NCBI GenBank assembly: GCA_015179125.1
Contig: WHVA01000521.1
Coordinates: 1-64,000, forward strand
DNA from: Gautieria morchelliformis
Lineage: Eukaryota > Basidiomycota > Agaricomycetes > Gomphales > Gomphaceae
Direction: 5' to 3'
Length of the DNA stretch: 64,000 bases
Shown: piece after piece, positions 14,501-25,891 of the stretch
Position numbering within the stretch: position 1 is the stretch's first letter
Layout: each line of letters begins with the position of its first letter
The notes under the pieces: model-generated
What the model saw: only the letters and a program-made list of their open reading frames with translations
Databases searched by the model: none
What the model was told of the DNA's origin: nothing
Translations under genes and position numbers: made by a program

Positions 14501-15783
14501 TTCAAGGTTGGCACGCCATTTGGCCAACATATCAGTCACTGACAATGCGGCCTTGTAGACGATCCTGCAGGAAGCTATCGATATACCACCTGACTTGCTG
14601 AAGAACCTCCGCGTGCGGATTGACAAGGTTTTTCAGCGAATTGTCGTCGCCAACAAGAAACGGGCGTCGCGGATGAAGTTGGACGATATTTTGGTGGAGT
14701 GCTTTGCCTCCTTATCACCCAAATGCCGCGATGAAGAATTGGAAGACCTCGTGTACTTCATCCTGGACCTTTACCAGTTCCATGGATTGCATATTGCCCT
14801 GTCGGAAGTGGATATAGATCAAGTGACAGTTGAACTCCGGACGGCTCTCGAGGAACACACGGCGAAAGCGCGCGGTCACATCGTGCCTGTGAAGGACGCA
14901 CATCTGTTCCTTGTACTGGACAAAAATGTTCAGGGTATTCCCTGGGAATCTATTCCGATTCTGCGAGGAAAGTCAGTTAGTCGGATACCATCCCTTTCGC
15001 TCTTGTTGGATAGAGTTGAATTCGCCAAGATTCAACGGGAAGCAATGGGCTTGCCCGTCATGGACGGGATACCACCAGATCGTGCCCCGGTGAACCCCAA
15101 GAAAACCTACTACGTGCTCAATCCAGGCGGGGATTTGACGAAAAGTGAAGCCCGCTTCTGCACATGGGTCAAAGAAATGGATTCCGTAGGCTGGCAGGGG
15201 ATCGTTGGTCGTGCGCCCAGCGAGCCAGAGCTCTTAGACGCATTGAACAACAAGGATCTTGTCATGTGAGGCATCGACTACTTTTCGTTGGTTGATGTGG
15301 CTTATGACGATTGGCGCATAGATATATTGGACACGGAGGTGCAGAGCAGTATGTTCGCTCGAACAGGATAAAACAACTCTCGCGGTGTGCAGCTACCATG
15401 CTTTGGGGGTGCTCTTCTGGACTGATGCGGGACATGGGCGACTTCGATCGTACTGGAACGCCGTACAATTACATGATGGCTGGCTGGTGAGTTTCTTCTG
15501 AAGTTTTCTCTTTGCGCCATCTGGTCTTATGCAGGGGAACATAAGCCCGACCCTTGTAGCTTGTCTCTGGGATGTCACGGACAACGAGCTCGACAAGTTC
15601 TCGCGCTCTGTGTTTGAAAGTTTGAAGCTTGATGTCAAGAATGTCAACGCTTGGAGCTGCGAGTCTCGGACCGACTCCGGCGTGTCGCTGGTTACTGCAG
15701 TGGGACGGTCACGTGATGTATGCAAACTGAAGTATTTAACTGGAGCAGCACCTGTAGTATACGGTATTCCCTTTTATCTTTAA
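8532..15783 (+). CDS. separase (separin)
   Basis: Cysteine protease that cleaves the cohesin kleisin subunit at anaphase onset; inhibited by securin. I traced 21 exons, all in phase, giving about 2060 residues, the usual size for the family. The C-terminal catalytic domain is decisive: DLVIYIGHGGAEQYV holds the catalytic histidine (around 15330) and TMLWGCSSG the catalytic cysteine (around 15410), followed by AGCPTLVACLWDVTDNELD. The N-terminal three quarters is alpha-helical repeat-like, typical of separases. The basic, proline-rich segment near 11560-11660 (SPRKKTSTAK) is probably a disordered loop with a possible nuclear signal. Last exons: 14559-15265, 15322-15486, 15546-15783. Intron 6 (10762-10821) has a GC donor. 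The start is uncertain: 8532 was chosen, but two in-frame ATGs lie upstream. Confidence 0.92.
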
Positions 15784-15983
15784 TCAGTATATACCTCATC
15801 GTCTTTGGTCGTTAAAATTTTGTTCGATGCAATATGGTTACTGGTAGTGATGAGGGCAGTACAGTATTCGGTTATACTAGCATCGCCTATCGGAGTTCCG
15901 TGTCGAGCGACAAAGTGTTCGTCCAACGGTCAGCCTTTTTCCACATCCTATACATCCCAGTATAATCACGGCCTGCGAGCAGT

Positions 15984-18467
15984 ATGGCTAGTGTGTTGAC
16001 GATGACCTTATCGTCGTCTCAAAATGCCCGTACGCCTTCGCCGTCTTTCAACAACCATTCCCAGCGAAATAGCTTGATCTCCTCGGCGACTTCATTCCAC
16101 ACAGCGCCTGGATTTGGCTCTCGGACCTCTCTGAACGCTTCTTCCCGGTCATCATCGACAAATACAATACCTGCAGTAGCTGCGCCTGGGATGGATGCAA
16201 TAAATCCAATACATATCCTATCCCAGACCCCGCAGCAGAACGGAAATGTGCCAGAGGATCAGGTGCACGTAGTCAAAGTGGGGACGCATTCCGTCAAAGT
16301 AAGATCTGGTCCACTCCCTGAGCCTCTTTACGCCAAAGTAGGCAAGACTCTTTCGGAAGTGAGTGACGCCTTTCCACAGAAAGACACCGAGCCAGCAAGG
16401 CCGTCTCCACCTCCACAAGACGCAGAGTCTGCTACTCCAGGTCACTTCGGACCACCTTCCACATCACGGAAATTAGAATTCAACTACGACGTGGAGACAC
16501 CGCGGAAAGGTCCACCGAGCTCCTCTATACGCCGACAAGCTTCAGCAGAGACCAGTGTCTCCTCTGGGAGCACAGTGCGTTCGCCAGGCACCTCGACTGC
16601 TGTTCCTCAGCGTAAAGCAAACGTGGTTGCTGTTGAAACTCGTCTGGACGACCGACTAGGTCGCCCTTCCCTTGAAACTGACTTCATCGCCTCGTCTTCA
16701 CTACCCCCTCGAACACCCCATGCTTCCGATGCATATCTCCATCCATCAAGTGCTGCCACAGTTATACCTCATCATCGTCCAACCCGCCGCAACACAACTG
16801 GGTCAGTGGTCGTTCAACCCCCGCCCCGTCCCACTCGACAGCTTACTGGGCATAAGCATATGTCCTCACAACCAACGCACGAGTTGTCTGATCATTTGGA
16901 CTCTGACATACTCGAGCAGGCCGACCAGATACGGAGGGAACGCCTCAGTAAGCGTGCCAAGGCGCAGCAAGAAGCAGAGGCTGCGTTGACCCGACCCCAC
17001 GCGAAGAGGGCTGTGCTTGACGAAGAAAAGGTCCTTGTTGGCAATTTGATTGGCGAGGACCACGTGAACTATGTCCTTATGTACAACATGTTGACCGGTA
17101 TTCGGATTGGCGTGTCTCGGTGTCAGGCTAAAGTCAAACGACCTTTAACAGACGACGATTTTACTGGTCGGCACAAATTCTCCTTTGACATGTAGGTTTC
17201 AATGTTCGGTTACCCATTTGCTACTGACTATGCTGTTTTCAGTGTTGGCAACGAGCTGACACCTTCTGCGAAGTATGATTTCAAATTCAAGGACTATGCA
17301 CCTTGGGTATTTCGCGAACTCCGTGAGGAGTACTTCCGGCTGGACCCGGCAGACTATTTATTATCTCTCACCGCCAAATATATTCTCTCCGAACTTGGAA
17401 GTCCGGGCAAGTCTGGGTCCTTCTTCTACTTTTCACGTGACTATCGGTTCATAATCAAGACCATCCATCATAGCGAGCATAAATTCCTCCTATCTATCCT
17501 CAAGGATTACTATCATCATGTCAAAACCAACCCCCACACGCTCCTGTCTCGTTTCTATGGACTGCATCGTGTCAAACTTCCTCGAGGTCGCAAAATTCAC
17601 TTTGTCATTATGAATAACCTTTTCCCCCCTCATCGTGACATCCACGAGACGTATGACTTGAAGGGCAGTACCGTCGGAAGGTTATATCCTGAGGAAAAGG
17701 CCGCCCGGAATCCACGCGCCGTATTAAAAGATCTCAACTGGATTGACAGACACAAGCAGCTTGAGCTCGGCCCGGAGAAGCAAGCATTCCTCACAGAGCA
17801 ATTAAGAAGTGACTTGGAATTTCTGAAAAAGGTCAACGTGATGGATTATAGTTTACTCGTGGGCATCCACAATATGCAGCGTGGAAATCGCGATAACTTG
17901 CGAAGCAATACTCTCAAAGTTTTTTCGGTTAGTCAATCCCGTCAATATTATTATGACTGGTATTCTGAACTAGAATGTCTTTCTTCATTTTTAGCCAGAC
18001 ATGCCCCGCATGCGGCGCAGGGCTTCTTTGGGTAAAGCGACAAAGCACGAAGCCTTCGCCATTCGTAAGGCTATGCGCGAGTCAGATCCGAAGGCTCTCG
18101 GCGCAGAAACGACCAAGCTTCCGGACGAAGAGCCCGTGGACGACCGGCAATATTTTCTCTTCTATCAGGATGAAGGCGGTTATCGTGCCACAGACGAATT
18201 CAATGCGCCACAGGCCACCATCTACTACCTTGGCATCATTGATATATGTACACCGTACTCTATATCCAAGAAACTGGAGCATTTTTGGAAAGGGCTGCGT
18301 GCAGATCGAGTTTGTCCTCATGTTCTCTGACCGAGGCAGCTTTTAACATGTTCCCGTAGCATAAAATCAGCCCAGTGCAGCCTGTGGAGTATGCGCAACG
18401 CTTCTTCAACTTTCTCACTGCCGTCATGCGGGGGGGAGCCGGGGGGGAGCGTTTCAAGGCGGCGTAG
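15984..18467 (+). CDS. phosphatidylinositol-4-phosphate 5-kinase (Mss4/PIP5K type)
   Basis: Makes PI(4,5)P2 at the plasma membrane, controlling actin and secretion. Exons 15984-17191, 17243-17927, 17995-18309 and 18360-18467 join in phase to 771 residues. The first 330 residues are serine/proline-rich and probably disordered, and are followed by a basic coiled stretch. The kinase domain shows [17 protein letters not shown] (nucleotide loop), [29 protein letters not shown] (catalytic) and, after an insert, [14 protein letters not shown] (the IID motif) and the end motif [19 protein letters not shown]. Order and spacing are those of type I PIP kinases. The 3' UTR carries a CTTTTT microsatellite. 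A decayed inverted copy of the last two exons and the UTR lies 1.1 kb downstream. Confidence 0.93.
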
Positions 18468-19569
18468 TCATCTTCCATGTTTTCTTTTTCCTTTTTTTCT
18501 TTTTCTTTTTCTTTTTCTTTTTCCAACGGACGGTTTAGCTGAATTGTTTTATTTTTACTATTTCGCTGTTTTTCCGCTCGCTGCGATCCCACACTCCTTA
18601 TCATGTCTCCTCTTGCTCTCTGGAGCTCTTTGGCAGCCTTCAGGCTCGTCGTTCACTCTCATTGTTACTACTTCGCATTCTCCCAATCGCTATTGTCACC
18701 TGCTGTCATCAAGTAGACGCTACTAAGATAAGTATCACTGAAAAGGATTGAAGGACATACACATACTCTAATATATATTCTGAAATTTTTCCTTGTCATT
18801 TTATAGAAATTACAACTCTAAATTTCTACATGCTCCTATCATGCTACTGGGTAGTATTACGACCATTTTATGCTCACGACCTTTTAGCGTGACGCGCCGG
18901 TTCGTAGGCGCAATGGCTGAATGGGTAGCTTGATGCGTGAGGCTGCTGAATATGGCTCAAACTTCGGCCACAGATCCAGGCCAGGACTGTGGCTCAGAGG
19001 GGGCGCGTGAGGCGTGACGACAGGCCAAGATGGCTCGGCTCAAAGGTCACCGTGATGCGTGATGTGAGCACATGGCCATAATACTACAGTATCACTGAGT
19101 ACTATAGGGTAGGCAATTGTAACGAAGTGTGAATCGGAGCTTTATGTAAGAGTGTTGATAGGACAGGCTTAATAGTGAAGTAAGAGCACTAAATAGACCA
19201 GTCGATAATCAACATGTATCGGGGGATAGAACTAAAGCTGAATATACATGAATGCTAGTGGGGCTTTTATACTATTTTCCTACTCTATTCCTGTCTTCGG
19301 TCAGTGCTTGCCGTGTTGATGTCTGAAAGGGATCGGAGCTAGTAATGAGTCTGATACCGCTTCCTTTCAGCAATGCATGCTACTAGAGGCCCGCCCACAC
19401 TGAGGTGGGGCATTCGACAAGTCGAACATGAGTCAAAGTTACACCTCGTCGAGAGGGTGCAGACATATAGGAATCAGGTGCATGTAACAGATATTCCGAA
19501 GCGAGAAGCTTTGGAAAGAAACTTTGGAAAGTAGCATCTAAGTATCGTCATGTTTGAATCAGTTTGATT
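18468..19569. other. 3' flank of PIP5K; no gene recognised
   Basis: Starts with the PIP5K 3' UTR, including an interrupted CTTTTT/CTTTTTC microsatellite at about 18480-18530. I see no gene beyond it. Around 18900-19080 short words such as GATGCGTGA recur, but there is no clear repeat unit. Confidence 0.4.
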
Positions 19570-20040
19570 ACATAATATACCAATAGGCGCCTGACAATGG
19601 ATGATGGTAGCGATTGGAGGAATAACAATGAGAATGAACGATGAGCTGCCCAAGAGCTGTAGAACAAGGGGATACACAAGAAAGAGTGTGGGGACGGCGG
19701 CGGGCGGAGACGACATAGTAAAAAGAGCTACTGGCTAGTAGTCCGTCTGTTGAACAAAAAAAAAAGGAAAAGAGAAAACATGGAAGGCGATAGTACCCGC
19801 CGCCTTGAAACGCTCCCCCACTCCCACTTGCATGACGGCAGTGAGAGGACCTGCGCATACTCGACTACCTCGACAGGCTATATTGGACTGAATTTATGGT
19901 GTGGGCCCGTGGGGAATATCATAGTTACAAGAAAGCTGCCTCGGTCAGAGAATAGGCAGACCTTCACGCACTAAGCGTTTCCAAGAGTGCTCCAGTTTGT
20001 CGTACATATAGTACGGTGTAGTATTAGCGTGCCCCATGCC
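19570..20040 (-). pseudogene. inverted decayed copy of the PIP5K 3' end
   Basis: Read on the minus strand, this segment follows the last part of the PIP5K gene and its 3' UTR (18250-18720 plus). Examples: CACCGTACT and AAACTGGAGCA of the IID-motif region; TTCTCTGACCGAGGCAGCTTT of the last intron; CTCACTGCCGTCATGC; GGAGCGTTTCAAGGCGGCG at the stop codon; TTCCATGTTTTCT in the UTR; and TCATTGTTA further on. The frame is broken by substitutions and indels, the last exon no longer reads through, and no kinase core is present. It is therefore a partial segmental duplication in opposite orientation, not a working gene. The copied UTR shows that it was a DNA-level event rather than retroposition, because the intron is included. 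Confidence 0.8.
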
Positions 20041-20500
20041 TAATCGAAGGATGACACGCTTCCAACTACAGTAAAGTACCACCATCATCGTTGTTTTCAG
20101 GCCTTTGTATCCGAACACTTGAGCGGAGAAATATGAGCGAAGGGGATCTTTCCATCCCAGCTTTACGCTCGTTTGTCTTAGGGTGTGCGGATGAAACTAA
20201 AAAACTCTATCAAGGCCCCGAAGTCGAATGAGGTGATACAAGGACGGCTAGGTTACGAGATGGTTCTCAAAAATACAGATGTAGTAACCATAGTCCCCAC
20301 ATTACGCTCTCTGAGTATAGTACATGATCGAGGTAGTAGATGACCTGCAATCCTCGCGGGAATATGACGGGGATTGATAGCCAAACGATTGGCTGCGGGT
20401 TTGAAAAGTAGGTGAAGCAGTGACACCCCACGATGATGGCCGGGTATATGACTCGGGGGGTGTCGATGGCCAGTCCGGTATGGAAGGGTATATGCAGTGA

Positions 20501-20954
20501 TTACATCAATAGAAGCAGTGATGCGCCCGCAATGACCGCGGGGAGGATGACGGCGGGTTGGGAGCCAATTGCTCCATTTGACGAATCAGCGATAGGAATG
20601 GGTGTCGAGGCAGCAGCTGTAGCAGCCGCATTTGCGGCAGATACTGCGTCAGTAGCATTGGTCCCATTCTGATTATAAATTAAGAAACGTCAATGCCAGA
20701 GAGGGTGCAGAGGAAGGTAAGACCGCGTACCCGAATGTAGCAGTCCCACATTCTACAGGCCATCTCTCTGTTGTCGGCGATGACCTCTCCAGGTGTACGA
20801 CCTGGATCGACAGGCGCTGCGGACACAAGTGTCACTGGGGCGACAAGCATCAGCAATCAGAGTGGTGCGGAATTGAAGGGACAAAAAACTTACCGGTAGT
20901 GAGCAGCACGGCGATAGCAATGTACAGGAGCGATACGAGCCTTGAAGAGTACAT
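20501..20954 (-). CDS. small secreted, GPI-anchor-like protein
   Basis: Exons 20894-20954, 20731-20834 and 20501-20668 join in phase to 110 residues. The N-terminus MYSSRLVSLLYIAIAVLLTT followed by VTLVSAAP is a classical signal peptide with a probable cleavage after VSA. The middle has the only two cysteines of the mature part, in ACRMWDCYIRNGTNAT, with N-glycosylation sequons NGT and NAT. An alanine-rich stretch follows. The C-terminus, NGAIGSQPAVILPAVIAGAS then LLLLM, is a hydrophobic tail preceded by small residues, as in GPI-anchored cell-wall proteins. I do not recognise a family. The three exons are short, so only splicing reveals the gene. It could be a cell-wall or effector-type protein (inference). 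Confidence 0.72.
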
Positions 20955-21402
20955 TTTTAGAGCAGTAATTCAGGGGGGTTGGTTTAAAGAGAGTGAGCTG
21001 GGGGTGGAGGTTGGCAGTAAGCACAGTCGCTGACGGCAGGGAGGGGCGGTGGGGAGGCTGAGCCTAGCCTGAGACCGGATACTTTATATGCTCAGGCCAG
21101 CAGGGCCCTCGTACCGAGGAGACCATTGCGCTGAGAAGATCGTCTTTTCCGTTTGTAAACACCCGCTTGTTCCAACGTATATGGCCACAGTGGCCACAGT
21201 CTCCGGCGGGAGGGCGCAGAGGGCACATATGGGCGGAATCCCAATCAGGCCGAAGGGAGTTTCTATATCGGGTAAAGTCGAGGTGGAAAGCTTAGCGCCG
21301 CTCATCTACTCGACCCTTTTTCCCTTTGTTAGCCTAATGATCATCCCCGCATCAGAAACCATCGTTCAAGGGGAAGGGAAACGGTTCCTTTCCATTCCGC
21401 TA

Positions 21403-21588
21403 CCACATTCACCACAGTTACCACACCAGTCTTCTTTGCGAAGCGCGAAAGCTGGCCCAGACTCGACAACGGTCCGAACGTCTCTATTACTCTAAGGGTT
21501 TTTTCTGCCACATTCACCACAGCTACCACCCACAGCATCCAGCGTACACTCTTCTTTGCGAACAAGGCTCGCGCAGACTCGACAATGG
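21403..21588. repeat. two imperfect tandem copies, about 75 bp each
   Basis: Copy 1 (21403-21472) and copy 2 (21508-21588) both start CCACATTCACCACAG, share TCTTCTTTGCGAA and end with CAGACTCGACAA followed by TGG or CGG. They differ by substitutions and small indels, so the duplication is old. Confidence 0.65.
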
Positions 21589-22265
21589 CATGAGCATATC
21601 TATGTATATGATCAGATGCCCCAGACTGTGCCTCGGTGTCGAAAGGTTGATATCGCAATTGATATATATGAGAGGAATAAAACTTTATCTCGGCGTGAGA
21701 GTTTAATGTCGCAATCTGGCTGGTTTCCCTTTCAGAGCTGATTCTACTAGACCACATGACACGATCATGGCCACAGAAGCCTAAGCATACATTGAACTTT
21801 ATCTCATCTCCCCTTCACCACCGTCATCCCGTCTCACGCGCTGGCCTGAGCGTTGGGATGCCACGGTTAAATTGATGTCCGAGTCGATGAGTATCCTTGC
21901 AGTCATCTGATTACCTATTAGAACCCGGTTGCCTCACCCGGCTTTTATCAGGTCCTTGCTTCACGTTCTGATTATCCTTTTCGAGATCAAAGAATGGCCC
22001 TTTCTTAGCTTTGGCGTCTGTACCTTCTTTCGAGCTAGGACATTCTACTCACCACCACTAGGAGCTTTCTGGTTATAACCCGGGGCTTAGATATAGAGTG
22101 TAGTCACTAGTGTAGGTCACCACGAGCCTCTAAGCCCCCTATCTGGTCACCAGTTGACTATACCCTCAACGGCCAAACGGGTCATCACCACCAATGCTAG
22201 CCCACAAGTTGGCCGAAGCTACACTCAAGACAGTACAGGGGGCGCAATACCCTCAGATCTGACCC

Positions 22266-22765
22266 TCACACATTTGCATTCCCCAGGTCAAGATCAAGAA
22301 TACTGTTATTTCGGTGCGTATGGTGCTGAAGCTACATTCAAGACATTTACCAAGGCAATTCTCTCTGATCTCAAGTCTTCAGAATTGTCGTAATGCTGGC
22401 TAGTCTCACAGCTGGTTTGGCTCAAGATTGTGGGAATGGTGTTCACTCTCATTCTATGCGATTGTTCCAAAGGCGTACACGCGGCAGCGTGGTTGCAGAG
22501 TAAGTTCATCGCTTCCACTTCACCTTGATCGAGCTATGCGTTTTAGTAATATGCTTATCCCCAGGTTTCTTCTCCCTGATCCTGACCACTCTAATGTGGA
22601 TAATAGTGATCAGTTGCTGTATGGGCGTTGTAAATCGGTCAGATTTGTCTTCATGTTTGAGGTGGATGTGCCGGCCTCTGGGTCGGACCATTTCTCAGTC
22701 CCGACACCCTGACACATTTGCGTTCCCCAGATCAAAACTACTTAATTTCGCTGCGTATGTTGCTG
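22266..22765. repeat. dispersed duplicate segment
   Basis: The word ACACATTTGC.TTCCCCAG, followed by a GATCAA-rich stretch, an A/T-rich spacer and then TTTCG.TGCGTATG.TGCTG, occurs at 22266-22328 and again at 22711-22765. A smaller pair, GAAGCTACA.TCAAGACA, lies at about 22217 and 22329. The two copies are diverged and show no coding signal. Confidence 0.6.
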
Positions 22766-23297
22766 TTTATTTTTCCAGAATATTATGACATCTTATGCTG
22801 CTCAGTTTTTATAGTGTATTCTACTGACATTGATGGACTGTCAAAACTTTTACTATCTGGCCGGTCCTCGAGTGTTCCGCTCCTCTCGAAATTCTGGACA
22901 ACATAGCGCTGTGAGCGAGACGAAAACGCGCACAGACTCGTGCTCAGTCCGTGTACCACCTTCCGTAGTTCTGTGTCGGTGAAATTGCCGTGGCTGTCCC
23001 CACGCAGCGCGCGCGATGTCCTAGTGGGTACTATTGTCGTCGGCGCCGCGCGTCGCGATGGTGAGGCGCTCGTGATCACTCATTCCTTATTATTTTTGCC
23101 GTAGGCTTACCTTGAGTTACTCCTCAGGCCCTGTGGAATTCGACGGTAAATATTTCTCACAGCACTGACCACGCACAGGACACATTCTGTGGCAATGCAC
23201 TGTGATGTATGACATCCGCTGCTTCAGTTTATCATACAAGTCGTTCTAGTACCTATAACTGCAGAAAAGTCATCCTCATCTAGTAGTTCTTTGCGGC

Positions 23298-23373
23298 TTT
23301 GCACTTGTCACACCCTATGCTGTCAGCTGTGGCCATTTGCACTTGTTACACCCTATGCTGTCAGCTGCGGCCA
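23298..23373. repeat. tandem duplication, 38-bp period
   Basis: Two adjacent 38-bp units start TTTGCACTTGT and end GGCCA. They differ only at two transition positions, so this is a fairly recent tandem duplication. Confidence 0.85.
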
Positions 23374-24173
23374 TTTGGTTCCGTGTCCAAAGGAGGGCGT
23401 GAGTCAGGAGCTTTGAGCCACAGCCCTCTTGTTGCTGCCTACACTTCAGCTTGTCTACGGGCTGTTTAGAAACCAGTACGCAATAAATGGCACGTCAAAA
23501 GTCAAAGTCCTTGGCTACAATGAGTGTATCCCGGCTTGATAGCTGTGCCCCTCGGAGTTCTGACATTTTTTCTCTGCCGTGTGCGGCTCCTGGCCTTTCC
23601 CAACAGTTGCTGCATCCTGTGCTCCACCGCTATTCCTGAACTTTGACTCAAAAGCCATAGCTCTTCAATTCTTACCCGATCAGGTTCACGAACTCGAACA
23701 GAGAATGCAGGCTGCCTCCAGCCAGCCGGCTCTCATTTGCCCACAACGATATACCGCAATCTTTCAAGAATGTCTATAGTTCTTCTAATGACTCTTTGAT
23801 CCTCTCGACATCGCTTACTGGGCTGGCCAAGTCAGTGGATGAGATGGGCCGACAGTCCTGCACTGTTCGGGATACTATACGAGCCACGTTGACAGCCGAT
23901 TATTATCACCCGTACACTGCGTATATACGGCCGTATGTCGTACGGCCTCGTACGGTGGTCATACGTGCCGTACCGAGCCCTAAGCCGATATGTACAACTA
24001 CTGATGCCAACTATACAAGGTATACACGCGATTGCAAGTTCTGGTGGGCACAGAACGGTACCAAAAACTCCCATACATGACGTCAAATACAAAGGAACGT
24101 CATGTCGGATCTATATTTCCCGGGGTTAGAAAGCCCCCTCAACAAGGAAACAGCTCAATTGTGACATGTCAAC

Positions 24174-25445
24174 ATGACTCAGTTGCCCTCCAACCCATAT
24201 CCCGTCGGTCTTTGGTGCAATGCCTACAAGGTATGCCTCGACTTTGAGTGTCGCTCCACGCTCCAGACTGCACCTGCATCGACTTTATCGCCCTTAATAC
24301 TTTCAAGATTCCTGGGATATATGATCCTTGAGGCGCCGGCGGATTGCGGTCGCACCTATTTTTCGAACAAAGTCATTGCATGCACTAACAACATGGCACT
24401 TCAAGATCTAGCCAAGTTTTATATGAACGACTTTGTACGGTGCTGTCAGTGCCCATCACACAAAATGTAATCCTTCGCAGCTGATCCTGACCTAACCCAC
24501 AGTCAGGTCAGCCAAAGGGCGGACACCTGCTACATCGTATGACCCCTTAAAACAATCATTTGATGAGGAGCAAGAGACGTTGGAATATTTGTTATATGAG
24601 GCACCGCAGAACCATCAGACTGCGAAAAAGAAAGTGAGCTTATCTCAACCTGTCGTTTAACTCTTGTCACCATTATTGTCTGTTCTCAGGCTCTCATCCG
24701 CGATGGCCACCGTTGCATTCTTACTGGACTGTATGACATGTTTTCCGACCATCGACTTCCCGAAATCAGAGCCATTCTCGACAACAATCCTCAGCTGAGC
24801 GTCACCGGCACCAGGGCCGCTCATATATTGCCTGAATCCACTAATAAAGGCATTTCTGGGGAGAATGCGGGAAGTGCAAAGGTGTGACTCTTTATTACAT
24901 CTTCTGTTGCTGCTGAAGTTGTACATGATCTAGCCTGAATCTGCCGCTTCAGTGTGGACAATCATGGACCGCTATGGCGATGTTGCCCCCGATGAACTTA
25001 ATGGTAGCCATATTCACCGTCTTGAGAATATCATAACTATGGACATTGCAATGCATGACCTCTTCGACACACTCCTGCTGTGGCTCGAAGAAACAGTATG
25101 TCAGCCATATCTCCATATCCATGAGTTGGGCTGAACTACATTTATGTAAACCGTCAGCAAACCCTCAATTGTTACAAAGTGTGTTCTGTAAACCCTCATG
25201 TCCTAAGACGTATTCCACAATTCATCACCCTCACATCCCCGGATGTAACAAATCTTCCCGTTCCTTCTCCACGCTACCTTCGTTTGCACGCATCATGTTG
25301 CTGCATCATTCATCTCTCTGGTGCAGGGGAGTACATTGATAAGATTTTCAGAGACATGAATGAGGGACTTGTGTTGGCAGCAGATGGGTCATCCGCAGAT
25401 GCACTAGCGTTTGCCCTGGAAGAAGCTATAATTTCGGTTCACTAA
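24174..25445 (+). CDS. fungal HNH endonuclease-domain protein
   Basis: Exons 24174-24439, 24507-24633, 24690-24881, 24934-25095 and 25158-25445 join in phase to 344 residues. Seen: RDGHRCILTG (start of the HNH fold), AHILPES (first catalytic histidine region), SVWTIMDRYG, LNGSHIHRLENIITMD and MHDLFDTLLLWLE, then NCYKVCSV and PRYLRLHASC with HLSGAGEYIDKIFRD. This order is typical of a large, poorly characterised family of basidiomycete proteins with an HNH_2-type nuclease domain, often present in many copies per genome. The biological role is unknown, and DNA cleavage is inferred from the fold. The N-terminal 90 residues have no recognised domain, so the start is the least certain part. It faces condensin CND1 tail to tail. 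Confidence 0.82.
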
Positions 25446-25891
25446 GTTTAATACATCCATGTACATACTATGTACATCGGGAAAATAGGGAAATAAAGCC
25501 AGTGTACCGAATTCTAACCAGGCGGCGTATCAGGCACACCTAGTACTGTGCTAATTGTCATAGCAGCAGACTCACTGACCTGGTGGGCCAGCTCATGGTA
25601 CAGACGTCTACGATTTTATAATGTATCCTTTCACGCATGTAACACCCGCGAAAGCGACGAGTATTATACTTGTATGGAGTGGACTCATCACATTATAAGC
25701 ATCGCTTACAGTAACATCCCACACATACGATCGGACCTTAGACTATACCCAGCAACCACCTTAAGTAAAACCCTACGTACAATACCAATACACGAACAAC
25801 GGCTCATACATTCCAACTGCATCACTCGTCATCTAAAGTCTTTCGACGTGCATCTGCGAATGCAGGATGAGCCTGTATAATTCACCAGCGA

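Larger units (their letters stand above)
20955..24173. other. 3.2-kb gene-poor region with short repeats
   Basis: No gene is supported. The stretch contains several short duplications (21403-21588, 22266-22765, 23298-23373) and a TACGG/CCGTA-rich palindromic patch at 23915-23990. Open frames up to about 138 codons lack domains and overlap the repeats. The left end should hold the promoter of the small secreted protein and the right end that of the HNH gene. Confidence 0.4.

Noticed and set aside
18908..18985. tRNA-like sequence starting GGCGCAATGGCTGAATGGG
   Set aside because: It has an A-box-like start, but there is no B box (GTTCGA..C) and no acceptor-stem pairing.
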